From positions 18,408,878 to 18,472,877 of the forward strand of contig NC_135174.1 of assembly GCF_041146795.1 (NCBI RefSeq): DNA of 64,000 nt. Reading direction: 5' to 3'. The position numbers were made by a program, and so were the translations under genes. Source of the DNA: Maylandia zebra. Taxonomy: Eukaryota > Chordata > Actinopteri > Cichliformes > Cichlidae. Numbering within the stretch: position 1 is the stretch's first letter; the number at the start of each line of letters is the position of its first letter. The notes under the pieces were generated by a model. The model saw only the letters and a program-made list of their open reading frames with translations, did no database searches and was not told the origin of the DNA. Below are positions 10,080-22,278 of this stretch, piece after piece.

Positions 10080-10218
10080 TAATTAATATTAAAATCTGTA
10101 ACATAATGTTTGAAGTTTGTTTGTCTGTTACTGTTACTATTTTTACCATTTCTTTTTGGAGCAACTGTAATCCACATTATTTCCTTAGGGATTAATAAAG
10201 TATTCTGATTCTGATTGT
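10080..10218 (+). mobile_element. LINE 3' tail
   Basis: The end TTAGGGATTAATAAAGTATT followed by a short CTGATT repeat is the characteristic 3' terminus of a common fish non-LTR retrotransposon group. It is a severely 5'-truncated copy within the hAT element. Confidence 0.6.
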
Positions 10219-11049
10219 TTCAGGATACATGACCTGCCATTATCCAATGACACATCTGCTTACCTGTATCTTTTGCTCGTTTCTCCTCCTCTTCTTCTCT
10301 ATTTTTTCTAAACTGAGCACCTGATGGCTTTGAACCTTACTTGTCCATCTTCCATTGGTTTTAATTTTGCACTCCAGTATGAACACAAATCCCCCAACTC
10401 GAGGATCACCACAACATAACCTAATAGACCTACACCTTAGTTCACATGTTTGTTGTTTTGTTTTTATTTTTTTAATTTTACGGGTTGGTTATTAGATGCC
10501 GCTCCAGACAGCTAGAGAATCCCCCGCCGTCCCGCCCTCTCCTCCCTGTGCAACAAGCAACAGGCGCACTTCACAAGTGGAGGGCGCCCTTACTCCCAGC
10601 AAAAGGGCGATAGAAAACCAGTCAGTGCCTATGCCATTCTCATTATGCGCTGGCTGATGTCGGGGCAGCATGAGTACGAGCAATTTTTTTATTTATTTTT
10701 TGCCGATACCCGTGATGCCGCCCCCCACCACGATGCCTCCCCGGGCAACTGCCCGTGTCGCCCGTATCAAAAACCGCTACTGAGGCTGAGGATTTGCAAT
10801 TATTTGAGAATAAGCATTCTTTATTGGTTGTGTAACCCAGTGAGTTTACATGACTCAGTAATGCACTACAACATTGTTATTGTTAATTGTGATTCATCGT
10901 TACTCTGTTAATCACTGAGTTGAGGTAAAGTAGATCAAAAATAAAAGGTAAATAATATCAATATAAGAATAAAACCCCAAAGAGTATATTTAACACCCCT
11001 ACTGGTTAGGAGGGAACAAGCCCCGCCTTCCCCTGCTCTGTACCGTCAC

Positions 11050-11575
11050 ATGTAGTGATGGTAAATTCAATTCTTTTTACTGAATCGAGTTTCAATGAGT
11101 CACTCACCAAAGTGAATCGGGTCTTATGAGTGATTTGAGTCACTGAGTCAGTTGCCCAGAGAGTGCAAAGGATGTACATTTTCACTCAAACTTAATATAT
11201 TTCTTTTTTCATGTATATCCTACTGCTAAGATGAGTGATTGAAAAAGAAAAACAACTATTTTTATGGAGCAAAATAGAGCAAAAAAAAAGATTTCTAAAG
11301 GGAACATTTATTTATTTTTATTTTATTTTATGTATCAAATATATATTTTTATGTATATTTAAACGTCCACTGAGCTGTGAGCCAGGGGGCGGTAATGCAA
11401 ATTAACATTGGTTGTAGCTGTGTCCCAAAACGTCGGCTGCATCCTTCGGAGGCCGCATTTGAAAGCCAAATAAGTCACAGCCAGGCAACAAAGGCTGTCC
11501 CAATTCGTCGACTCCTTCAAATGCAGCCGGCATTCGTTCATGCTACAATTCAGCACAGCAAGAAACGGAGAGGGT
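11050..11575. mobile_element. Decayed DNA-transposon fragments
   Basis: Two motifs familiar from fish non-autonomous elements occur. One is TAGTGATGG with degenerate GAGTCA/TGAATCG words (11052-11150). The other is GTCCCAAAACGTCGGCTGC, answered by GTCCCAATTCGTCGACTCC (11422-11530). Boundaries and target duplications were not resolved. Confidence 0.35.
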
Positions 11576-11597
11576 GAGTGAGTGATCCGCTTAGGAT

Positions 11598-11680
11598 GTC
11601 AGGATGGCCGAGTGGTCTAAGGCGCTGTGTTCAGATCGCAGTCTCTCCCAGAGGCGTGGGTTCAAATCCCACTCCTGACA
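11598..11680 (+). tRNA. tRNA-Leu (CAG)
   Basis: An 83-nt class II tRNA with acceptor stem GTCAGGA/TCCTGAC, A box TGGCCGAGTGGTC, anticodon loop TTCAGAT (CAG), a long variable arm, and B box GGTTCAAATCC. The anticodon stem keeps pairing through one G-U. Its 3' flank is copied after the next tRNA, so the two arose by tandem duplication. There is no strong T-run terminator directly after it. Confidence 0.85.
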
Positions 11681-11933
11681 TCCCTTGCTTATTAAAAGTA
11701 AGACTGAAATGTCATGTTATGTGATGTCATCCTTCGATAAAGGAGTTGCCACCAAATGGTCACATTCATTTATCAGATAGTTGAAGAAAAGTCTCATCAA
11801 AGTGACTTCTTGAATCTCAGCTGAATATGTGTTGGTAAAGCAGAGGTGTAATAGTCTGCCAATCTGATCAGTTGTAAAGGTGTCTTGATCTGCTAGCCTG
11901 TCATGTGGATTCTGTATCAACAAGTGCAAATGT

Positions 11934-12016
11934 GTCAGGATGGCCGAGCGGTCTAAGGCGCTGCGTTCAGGTCGCAGTCTCTCCTGGAGGCATGGGTTCA
12001 AATCCCACTCCTGACA
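11934..12016 (+). tRNA. tRNA-Leu (CAG), canonical copy
   Basis: The 83-nt sequence matches the vertebrate tRNA-Leu-CAG pattern: anticodon loop TTCAGGT with a fully paired stem, long variable arm, and intact A and B boxes. It lies 336 bp after the first Leu copy. About 70 bp of 3' flank, including ATAAAGGAGTTGCCACCAAA, is shared between the two. Confidence 0.9.
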
Positions 12017-12221
12017 TTACTTGCTTAAGACTGAAATGTTATGTGATGTCTTCCTTCAATAAAGGAGTTGCCACCAAATGGCAACTGCTTTGATAAGTTA
12101 TGAACTTGAAATCTGATTCAGTTAGTGTTGGGGGTTCCATAGTGGAGGTCACCTACCAGGTTGGTGATGGGATGCTTTAATCTACATGCCAAATATCCTT
12201 GTGCAAGATACAAGGATATTT

Positions 12222-12293
12222 GGGCCCCACCGAGATTTGAACTCGGATTACTGGATTCAAAGTCCAGAGTGCTAGCCATTACACCATGGGACC
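12222..12293 (-). tRNA. tRNA-Gln (TTG)
   Basis: The reverse strand folds as a 72-nt tRNA starting GGTCCCATGGTGTAATGG, with anticodon loop CTTTGAA (TTG) and T arm GGTTCAAATC-like sequence. The acceptor stem GGTCCCA/TGGGGCC pairs with one G-U. It looks intact. Confidence 0.9.
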
Positions 12294-12369
12294 CACGAAG
12301 CAAAGGGTTTACAGACAGATTTTGGAAGATTTGGACAAAACCTTTTCTTTATCGAAGATAAAATCCAAC

Positions 12370-12433
12370 TGTCAGGAGTTGGATTTGAACTCCAACTTTA
12401 ACACAGTGCCTTAGAACACTTGGCCATCCTAAC
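12370..12433 (-). pseudogene. tRNA-Leu relic
   Basis: The reverse strand reads GTTAGGATGGCCAAGTGTTC, then a D arm and a T arm like tRNA-Leu. The anticodon arm is degraded and the variable arm is missing, so it is about 20 nt short. It is a broken tRNA copy. Confidence 0.75.
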
Positions 12434-12800
12434 TAAACAAAAAAAAAAGCATTCGAATGAGCTTACGCCAAAGACTGAACAATTCACAAAACAGCTTAAG
12501 TCGAGAAGGTAACAGCCAACAGCTAGTGAAGATGTTACCTTTGTTCAAGATATTGTAGAGGAAACTGTTTTATTTTATGACAGTAAGTGTTTGAATGACA
12601 TGTAATACTCATACTCATGCTAAAATACCTCTATACAACTGCTGTCAGTGAATACTAGCTCAGGACTAGAATACAACTGTCATTGGACGTTTTATGGTAA
12701 TAACAAGTGGATCCTCTCACCACCTAAATGAATCAACTGCCACTGAACATGTAGCAGGTGATGTGAAGAAGGAAAGGAAAGTTAATAAATAACATGCATG

Positions 12801-12872
12801 AGGTCCCACAGAGATTTGAACTCAGATCACTCGATTCAAAGTCCAGAGTGCTAATCATTACACCATGAAACC
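12801..12872 (-). tRNA. tRNA-Gln (TTG)-like, probably degenerate
   Basis: A 72-nt copy related to 12222-12293, with anticodon TTG. The acceptor stem GGTTTCA/TGGGACC needs two G-U pairs and the anticodon stem has a mismatch (CTGGA/TCGAG). Its 5' flank (GGGTTTACACACAGATTTTG) matches that of the first Gln copy, showing that both arose by duplication of a larger block. Confidence 0.65.
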
Positions 12873-13851
12873 CACACCACAGAGGGTTTACACACAGATT
12901 TTGGAAGCCACACAATGTGATCTCATCAAATGAAATTCTGCATAACACTGTAAGATGCTTTGGATGAAAGCAAACTAAAACACTCTAGTTTTAATAAGTG
13001 ATTAAAATATATTTTAATGGTAAAATGCTGATATAGTATTTTTGTTGTCTTTTTTTCTTTTTTTCAATGTAGCAATCAGAAATATTGTCAGAAGGCAAAA
13101 CAAAAGGCCCAACAGATTTGCCGAGTGGACCATTACGGCTTTTGTTATAGTGGTCCACTTTATAGTCATATTTTATTAGAATTTGATTAGGATTTTTTTT
13201 ATTTTGAGTTAGTAGACTCAGATCAGACAAGATGGAGGGAACAGGGGAGAAGAAAGAAAGAGGGGAGTGGAGTTGAGGAGAAAGTTAACAGAAGAAGAGG
13301 GAGATAAAAATAGATAAGAAGAGAGAGAAAAAACACTGAGCAGCACACAGTATTAATGATACATGTTTAGAGGCAGCAGCCGACCAAGATAGTGTGTGTG
13401 TGGGTACCTGTTTGTACACTTGTGTGTGTGAGCACACTTGTGTTCATTAGGTTACTCAATTTAACTATTTAACAGGTAGGTGTGGGGAGCCACAGCCTGC
13501 TTCCAAAGACATGAAGCAGGCATGGAGGAGACCTGGGCCCCAAATATCCAGAGGCCTCCCAGAGCATCAGAGCCCCTTTGAACAGAGAGCCAAGGAGAGC
13601 CCTAGACAGGATTCACACAGCAGCCAATGTGTAGAGCTGTCAACACTGACAGTGAAACAATCTTCTGAGTGCTTAGTATTAGGGTTTTATCATTGTGTTT
13701 TTGAAGGAGATTAGTCCTCGGCACTGTACTTCCATGTGTCCTACACAGTGCATTGCTCTCCGATTTTGCTACCAACCTTCTCATATTGTACACAGATCTT
13801 TACTTTATTTTCAGAAAAGCTCATTTATATATGTTTGGTTTAACGCAACAA

Positions 13852-13935
13852 CAGGAGTGTGCCTTGAACCCACACCTCCAGGGGAGAGTGCACCCTTAAC
13901 ACAGCATCTTAGACCTCTCACATGATGGCATGGAC
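13852..13935 (-). pseudogene. tRNA-Leu relic
   Basis: The reverse strand contains the D-arm motif GGTCTAAGATGCTGTG, a Leu-type variable arm (CTCCCCTGGAG), and T-arm sequence GTGGGTTCAA. The 5' acceptor half is strongly eroded and the loop reads TTAAGGG. It is non-functional. Confidence 0.65.
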
Positions 13936-14416
13936 TCTGATTGTTTGGAAATACTGCCACACTGTGGAAGCCTGACAACATAATTTCACCTGAATCATAA
14001 AACAGAACAATTTTTTAATGGTAACATTAATAATGGCAAATGAACAGAAGTCAGCACTGATTGTAATAGCACTGTTCAAAGAATGACAAAAATGTCCCAA
14101 GTGTTGTATTTATTATGTTATTGATATTTTAATACGTTTAGTTTGTAAATATGTATTAAAACACTATTATACCTCTTTCGATTTCTGAAGTGTAATTACT
14201 GCAACTTTAGGCTGTATAGTTTAAAGCAAGTTATAACTACTCAGGTCACTATATGGCTTCTGTTTTAGCACATTTAATGAGGTTTCCTCTAAGCAAACAA
14301 AATATAACGCTCAGCTGTATCCTTTCAGCATTTTAGCTCCATAACAACAAACTCCAACAGGTGTCTCCTTGTCTTGAGATGAAGAACGGGTGATGAATCC
14401 CTGCATCCTCTGAATC
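13936..14416. other. Downstream region of the FERM gene
   Basis: AT-rich, with no ORF supported. AATAAA on the reverse strand at 14109-14114 could end the FERM-gene transcript, giving a 3' UTR of about 300 bp. Confidence 0.35.
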
Positions 14417-14568
14417 TCAATTAGTCCACAGATATCCCTTCATCCGTTTTTTTCCACAGAACCTGAAGATCACAGAGAAAGATGTTGGCTTTGATGCAGG
14501 ATCGTGCTGGAAATGTTCAAACAGACAGACCTGCAGTTTGCTCACCTGTTTCATTTCCATGGTGACAG
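14417..14568 (-). other. frmd1-like: Provisional last coding exon of the FERM gene
   Basis: The acceptor TTTATCAG|CT joins in phase. The frame then runs AVTMEMKQVSKLQ, VCLFEHFQHDPASKP and MKGYLWTN to a TGA. A GTGAGC donor at 14545 would allow a 23-bp microexon instead. It is the only exon without clear family similarity. Confidence 0.45.
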
Positions 14569-17500
14569 CTGATAAAAGAGGACACAATATCACATGCTAC
14601 ACAGAACTAACACATGATTCAACTGTTATTTTAGAATGGTCTTAGTGGTTTTTGGACTAACCTGCCCAGCAAAAAGAGGGTAACATCAAAGGAGCGTCAA
14701 CAGACACACCACGGAGCAGCTCAGCCAGCCAGGACACCTCAGCTGGATCATCAACAAACAACTCCTCTGATTCGTCCAACCACAGCTCAGACCCTGGCAT
14801 CAGTATAAACAAACAACTGATTTTGAGTTCAAGGCAAAAGTACAACAGGTAAGTTAAGAAAGTAGTTCTGCGTTCATTTGCCTAATGAGCTTTTAAACTT
14901 TCCCTCTTGGTCACTTCAGCAACATCAGCTGTTTTCTTCCTTAATTAGGTCTGCAGACCTACTGCTGTAAACCATTGCTGGGTAGAATTAAACGTGTTTT
15001 TACCAGTTTCCAAACATAAATGCACAATTTGTTTGAGAGGCAAATGTTGCACCATCTACACAATCATTTCCTCCCAATAGCAGACCTGTTGTAGAGCCTC
15101 CGTCCTCTTCCTTTTCCTCTTTAAACCAGGCAGTAGCTGTTTCCAGAGCATCACTGCAGTCGGACATTGAAGATGTGAGGTTGCTGCACTGGAGACTCTT
15201 TCTTAGGCACGCTGTGTCGCAGATGTAGGCTTCTTTGGCTGAAGATAGACAGAAAAGAGAACACCTTTGGAGTGTGACTGTGTAAGAGACTGTGATCTCA
15301 AATCTTTTAAAATCACTTAAAAGACTTATTGTTATTATTATTACATGATATTGGTTTCAGACCAAGACAACTGACTCAGTCGTGTCTTAGATAGGTTGTG
15401 GTAAAGTAAAGCCTTACGTACTACCCATGTTTTCCAGCTGTTGGATGGAACTGACTGCATCTCTGATGTTCATGTGGAGTTGGTGACTGTCACGGAGGTG
15501 CCTCAGGATGTGTTTAGAGTGGAAAGCTGATTTAGTGTAATAAACCAGTTTAGGAAGGCACAAAGAGCCCACAGCAGTGATTTCAAACCTGTTGCCCTGA
15601 AAAGTAAGAGCCATACATAAAGAGGATGATCTCGTGTGTTACGGTTAAAGCTACACGCAGGTCAATGTGACCTGTATTGTATGTATATTTTGATTATAGT
15701 CCAGTCTTTAGAACCTAACCTGAAAGGTAAAGCGATCAATACCTGTCCAGGAGAAATCGTACAACAAAGATTGTTTCCCTTCCACCTCCTTAAAAACACA
15801 AATTCAGATCAAGAATCTATATGTACATGTGAAAATAAGTTCATAAACTTTATTTAAAATTATGTGTGAGACTGTCATTGAAAACGACTCACCTGGCAAA
15901 TATGGACTCCTTTCACTGTCACACCGAGGAGGATTAAACTCCTCGGCTGTTTGTCCTCCTGTGTGTAAAATAATAGTTGATAAAGCAGTTTTTTTGTTGT
16001 TGTTTTTTAAAGCCATGGGCTCACATAACAAACATGACTCAAAAAGAGTTCTCTAAAATGACCAAGGGAGACAAATAATGCAAGAGCATGCCAAAGAATT
16101 ATTACTGGGGCTTTTTACGAGATCTGTAACAGTTTTCACACCCTGTAGGATATTTTTCTGAAGATTTTCTGAAATGTACGCGTTTATGGAGTGTCTGATA
16201 TATGTGACCTCTTTTCCTTTTCCTTTTAACTGCCTGGTAGCTCCATATTCAACATCTCAGGACAGAAGTTTCTTAGTTAGTCTCTCTTAAACTAATTAAG
16301 AAACAGACATCCTCACACAGAGTTCGCCCTTGTTTAACTGTAACACTGTCTGACCTCTCTCATCCTGTAGAATGTGACAGGTCCATCCTGCAGCTCGTTG
16401 GCTTCCTTTATAAAGTGCAGGATGGCTTGCCTGCGGGACACCCCCCTCAGCTCACCATGCAGCACTGGGCTGTGCTGAAGTAAGTACTCTCTCCCTCTGC
16501 GCTTTATGAGCTGAGAAGATGAACACACAGATATATATATAAGAGTATTTCTGTCAAGGTTAGACTACACTTCTTTTTCTTTCTTTTTTTTTACCCATGA
16601 GGGGAAGTAATCTTCAGGGAGAAAGTAGCATCTGTGTTTTTTCTCCTGCTTCTTCTCTTCTCCGTCCTCCTCAGTCTCCTCTCCCTGTGCCAGATCGCCA
16701 ACGTCAGCTTGGAGGGCAGAGGCTGCCAGCTGGAAGAACAAAGCCTCCTGATGGTGGCTCTGTGAACGCAGCACCTTCTGCCTCAGCTCAGTGTAGTAGA
16801 GCTGCTGCACTGTGGTGCTCCTGCAAGAAACAGGGAGGTTTTCTTTTCCTGTTATGAAGTCTGTCAGGTGTCTACTTTTCCACAAACATTTTCATAAACT
16901 TTAACAACACTTATAGTGGAAATTATTAATCTTGGAAAAAGAAGGTAATGGAAAACAAACTTACAAAATTAGCAGCCCACTTTCTACATAATACTGGACT
17001 CTTAGAAATAAGATAAACGGGACCTGGAAAGGTGGGATGAGTAAAGAGAGTACTCAGTTTATCGTTTCTGCTATCACACAGTCTAGTTAATATTTGACCA
17101 ATATGATAAATCATTAAAAAAAGAAAAAGAAAACGTGGACATAAAAGAACTTTTAAAATAAGTCAGATCTTTCTAACATGTTTGACATGTTAGTCGTCCA
17201 TTGGTGGACTTTATCTGGATACAGTGTTTTCACTGGGAGAAACATCTTAGTACTCATACAAGCAACACCTTCAGTCTTATCTGTTGCAGGTTTCCCCAGT
17301 CTTGTAAACAGCAAAGTTGCACAACTACTGAAATCAGCACCAGTGCATAACAATGAGCCACAAGATCTACTTGAGATCATTGATATGCAAATCATCATGA
17401 CTGCCAGGAAAACATGAAATTTTAAGTGAGATCACTAAATTCAGCTTTTAGAGTGTTCCCATTACAGCATGGGGCTGTTTGTAGATCTGGTGATTTCTGT

Positions 17501-18778
17501 TCACCAAAAAAAGAAATGGAAAACTAACCATTAAAGATCCTTTGTTCCATCGTTTCCCAAAGTACTTGCTCAGCTTTTGGTCCAAATCAAGAAACAGGTA
17601 ATCATTATCTTTAAAAAAGGAGAAAAAAAAGCACACATTCAATCAGAGATGTCAGGCTCAGTTTAGGGTCTACATACAGCTCAGTTTCAGACCATGTGGC
17701 CCAGAAAAGTAAAAGTATTGACTAACAACCTAGCAGTACAAAGGCCTTTTATTTCCATTGCGTTTGCTCTGAAGAAGAACAAATACATTTTTAAAACATT
17801 CACACTTATGGGATCACAAACTAGCTGGTGTGTCTTAGATAGTGAGCGCAATTTGAACAACATGTCTCAGTTTTTCCACATTCAATAAATCTGCTGTCAT
17901 TAAAAAGAACTGCAACTGTCTAAATCAAAGAACCACATCTATGAACAGCCATGAAACTGACCATATTTCACACTTCTCGGTAGGGCGGCAAAATTAACAG
18001 TTGAGGTAGGTTAGCTCCTGACACAACACTTCATGCTGCACAGGAAAGAGTGGAAAAATAGGAAGAAAAAATTCGACATAACTTGCACGCTCAAGTAAAG
18101 TAACTCAGTTTTGGCCATATTTGTCCTGCAAACCATATGTTTGACAGCGCTGCATGAAATCAACACAATGAGTCCATTTAACACGTGTTATCCCTCAGTT
18201 ATGTTGTTTACGGCTGATAGGAGATGGCTTTCCATTTATCATATCTTACAGCAGGTTCACTCACTATCAGCAGCCTCCCAGAATCTCAGCGTTCCACAGT
18301 TAATGAATAAAAAACATTTGCTCCTGAACTCCCGCGCAGAAACTAACTGACCTTTCATAACAGCTAGACCAAACACTTGGAGATCACTGACACCAAGATG
18401 CTTCAACACACTGTTCAACACCTCACGGCCTCTGGCTTTTACCTATAAACACACAGGAAGAAGAAAGAAAACATAAAACATACTGAGAGTCCATGCTTTC
18501 AGTGTTTTGGCTTTCTTGCAAATATGTTTTTTTCTAATAAAATACAGTTTTAGCTCTTCCACTGTTTTAAAAATAAATATACCCTACTGACAGATCAATG
18601 CAATCTTAACATGAATGTAATTTAGGTTTCTGTGTGCCCATGTGACGTGTCACAGTAAAATACCAAACAAGAAAATATGCTACAGAAAGGCCCTGTGGTC
18701 ACTCACCGTGACAGCACAATCCAGGTGCTGCTTGTTCGGTAGAAGAACGCACACTTGTCGCCTCTGTTTGGTCCTCAT
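14417..18778 (-). CDS. frmd1-like: FERM-domain protein, FRMD1/FRMD6 family
   Basis: Twelve coding exons (5'->3'): 18778-18707, 18442-18352, 17608-17529, 17023-16965, 16820-16595, 16510-16355, 15958-15893, 15788-15720, 15596-15422, 15238-15086, 14793-14662, 14568-14417. They join in one frame of 476 residues. The F1 lobe starts MRTKQRRQVCVLLPN and includes FLDLDQKLSKYFGK. The F2 lobe includes FLRVQYYVESG, LAASALQADVGD, PEDYFPSWLIKRRG. The F3 lobe includes LLGVTVKGVHIC, LLYDFSWTGIDRFTF, GNRFEITAVG, PKLVYYTKS. This order and wording match FRMD6/Willin and FRMD1, cortical FERM scaffolds linked to Hippo signalling. The acidic tail (ELFVDDPAEVSWLAELLRG) fits FRMD1. The frame stays open upstream to an ATG at 18925, so the start is uncertain; the last exon is the least secure. 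Confidence 0.85.
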
Positions 18779-19560
18779 TGCCACTAAGGCTTCGCATGGT
18801 CTCGATCCACTATATATCCTCCTCACAGCCTCCCATGGGCCTAACAAAGCAAGCCTCCCTCCTTCCTCAGCCTGACACATAATGATGTCTGTACAAACAG
18901 ACAGATGCATCAAAAGTTGCCACATTACCAGATCTGCAACCAGAGAATTTAATGTATTTATTTATTTAGCAGTTTGATCTCTTTAGAAATAAATAAACAA
19001 AATTAGCTCTAATGTGCTAATAATGTGTTTGCATCATTTGATCACCTTTTACTTCTTTTGGACATACTGGGAGTTATTTTCACTCCAAATACTACAGAAA
19101 ACTGAAAGATATTAATGTTTTGCAGAGAGAAATTGTCATGTCAGAAGCTACTGTTAGAAGCACTGTGTCTGCTTGTTTATCTTTGGGTTTATGTTCCCGT
19201 ATGTACTGAATATAGTCAGCTTTTTAAAATCTGTCCTGGTAATAACAGTTTGTTCTACAAGCTACTGAGTGATGGGATGTACTTAGTGTTTCATGCACAG
19301 TGTAATAATTCACGCTGTTGTTCATCTGAGGTTGTATTTAAATAATTGACCTGTTGAACTTTGAAACTGAAATATGGTGTATTCTCTCTTTAACATGACT
19401 ATAGTTTATTCTTATTTAATTTTTCATTGCAGTTACCATTCCTAACTCACTTTTATTTAAGCATTAGTTAACTATAATAACCTTTTACCCCTTTCACACA
19501 CCAGAAAAATAATCACAAAATGCTTTTTAGATATAATAGAAGAAATAAAAAGGCAACACC
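18779..19560 (-). promoter_or_regulatory. Region between gpam 3' end and FERM gene start
   Basis: This ~0.8 kb must hold the FERM-gene promoter and any 5' UTR exon. No TATA or CpG island is visible. Its upper end meets the inferred gpam polyadenylation site. Confidence 0.3.
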
Positions 19561-22278
19561 ATCACTAATCTATCATTAATTTATTTAAAAACAAAATCTA
19601 ACAATGCCAATTGTGCTTTGCTTTGATAAAGCAAAAAGAAAAGTGACATATTTTTAGTAGCTGGTGATCCTAACATGTTCTCTCAACTTGTGAATTTTTT
19701 TTTCCAAGTTACCATCTACAGTGTTCTTTTGGATTCCCAAAATTATTAACATGCACAAAAAAAAACAAACAAGAAAAACAAACAAGAAAAGAATACTACA
19801 GTGCATTAAAAAGGCACCTGCTTCCCAGATACAGGCATTTATCCTACGTTATACAGAGTAGTGGGATGTGGTTAATGCAGCTTCAGTATCCCACAAGCAG
19901 TTCATTAAAAACTATAAATCTGTACCACGTCCATCGAGTATTCGACAATACCACAATGACCTTTTTAGATAACATTCAAGAGGTAACACAATTAATCTTC
20001 TACACATACAGCTCGCTTTCATCAACACAACTTACACGACATACACAGCGGTAAGGCTGTAAAAGACCATTATTATCAGGTTGAGCAGAGTTCACATTGA
20101 AGTGCCGATGATTAAAGGCGACCAGAGGAAACATGCAGTACAGTACGTATCATGGCAGATGGGTCCCCTGGTGAGGAGACTTGTACAGACCGAGGGCTCA
20201 GAAATGCTAGAAAGCTCGTGACACTCTCAGAGCACATTCTTGTTGCAGTAACATACTCTTCTGTTCTTCCACATGCTTTAGGTGTCTTTCACCAATATGT
20301 AACTTTTTTTCATTTACAAGTTTAGAAAAATATGAAAAATAAACATTACAATGACCTGTAACAAGAAGTGTTGAACTATCACACGTATTTCCCAATAGAA
20401 ATATTTATTTAAAGGACCCAATTCTTGTATTGCCCTGACGCATCAACAATGTCCTCACGATCATTCAATAATGATGGCAATTCATTACGCTTCCTTTCAA
20501 ACTTGCTGCTTCCTCTTTTTCTTGCCATCAAGAAGAGGAGCGGTGTACGTTTATATTCATGTTCACTGCAAACTGAAACTGAAAGACACACTAAATATTG
20601 ACTTGATCGACTTTGTGTTATCAAGTTACTTTACAACATAATTAGAAACTCACAGCCAAATGCACAATGCTGTGTTGTTTCACCATCGTACTTTAACTTC
20701 AGCCACTCTGCTTTTTGTTCATGTTTTTAAAATTTCACAGTCAGGCATAATCTGACTTTTTGATTCCAACACTGAAACACTTAAATGTGTAAATGCAACT
20801 ATAACAATAATAATAATAAGAAGAATAGGTAATATCTAGTTACTAGAGTAAACTCTATCATAATTTAAGTCAGTGTAAGATTGATTTTATTAAAGAATGT
20901 AACTAATGATGGAATTTAAAATTCCATTGCTATATCTAACATGAAAGAAGAAGAATTTAACCCGGAGGTTTTGGATGACTGCATTTTTTTCTGTTTCCTG
21001 TTTGTTTTTGACCTTACAGAGGTCTGTAAAGAGAACACTATACTGCACTCATAATTAGCCAACTGTTCAAAAGAACTGCACTATTTTACCACACTATGCA
21101 GCAATTTCAACTCACAAATGCCCAACTATTGCTCTTTCAGCAGCAATGCTATAAAGGCTATACAGCGTGTTTATGATAGAAGAAGAAAAAAAAAAGAGGT
21201 GGTAATCCCAAATATCTGCTTTCCCTGAAAGGCATGTCACAGAGTGTCTGAGCGTGTTGTTATTAGAATAAAAGTGGGTGTGATGGCTGGTATTCATTAC
21301 TTTAAGTGCTGTGCTGTGTAACATTCATCGAAAAGTGAGGTGTTCTGCAAAAAGAAAAGAGATCAAAGTCACTTTTCATATGAAAAGTTTAAGTGAATGC
21401 ACTTAGATATTAGTGGTTTGAATGCACTTAACTGTAGGTGGACATTGTTTTAGGCCTTGACTACGCCAGACTTTCAACAGGTACATATTGCATTCGCTAA
21501 GTAAATATTGTTCATGGGCCAAACTGCACACTGATTGTTTTTATCTAAAAAAAAAAAAACAGCAACTAGAAATAACTGACCTTCACCGTATGGAGATTTA
21601 AATTCATACATACATTTTGCCACTGAAACCTTGGATATGTACACAATTTGCAGGTGCACTGTATCTCTCTGAGTACAGCGAACTCTTCTCTTTAATTACA
21701 CCAGAGTGTAATCATTTCAGTGCACTATAAATGAAGTTGTTCTACGTTCTATGTACAGGCAACACATTTTAAACTGTAAGATATTAGAGTGCACTGGAGA
21801 GAATACGGCAACTTTATAAACAAGCACAAAGAGTTAACATAAAAATGCCTCTGTTGTTGGTTATGTTTACAGTTATTTTATATGCATATTTTACTTGTTC
21901 ACTTGTATAGACAAAAGGCAGCTTTGCTTTGTTCAGACTGCACGGTTAAATTTTTTTTTCCCATATTAAAACCTTTTGACTTCTCCTGCAAACGAACGAT
22001 TCCTAGAGGGACCCCTTCAATACACATGTTAAATCAACTGCGCGGTTCTAACACAGGAAGTCAGGGACTGAAACAAAAAGAAAAAAAAAAAAAGAAGAAG
22101 AAAGGGAAGACTGGCTTCAAGTCTCTTCCGACTACAGCTGATAGTTAGCTGCTTTTACGTGAAGGCACTTCCTGGTAAAGCTTTCCACAGAGTAGCACCT
22201 GGGACTGTTTAGAAGTAACCAGTAGAAGCCCTTTATTGGAAGGAGCCTGGGGTCCGAGCTGGGTGACGCACGTCGCGG
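19561..22278 (-). other. gpam: Inferred 3' UTR of gpam
   Basis: No coding sequence is seen after the gpam stop. An AATAAA on the reverse strand (about 19580-19585) followed by T-rich sequence would give a 2.7-kb 3' UTR, comparable to the long 3' UTR of mammalian GPAM. Other AATAAA sites nearby could be used. Confidence 0.4.

Larger units (their letters stand above)
9210..10782. mobile_element. hAT-superfamily element, interrupted by later insertions
   Basis: The ends are CAGTGGTGCTCCTAACC on the left and a right end whose reverse complement is CAGTAGCGGTTTTTGAT. Both continue into related GGGCG-rich subterminal sequence. The 8 bp flanking each end are near-identical: GGGCTGAG at 9202-9209 and AGGCTGAG at 10783-10790, the target-duplication length of hAT elements. 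No transposase frame is seen, so it is non-autonomous. A solo LTR (9406-10016) and a LINE tail (about 10080-10218) lie inside. A short AC microsatellite is at 9271-9290. Confidence 0.75.

Noticed and set aside
13511-13714. 67-codon plus-strand ORF in the tRNA region
   Set aside because: Short, no motif, located between tRNA relics.
17153-17417. Overlapping ORFs on both strands within the FERM gene
   Set aside because: They fall in the intron between exons 17608-17529 and 17023-16965 and match no FERM sequence.
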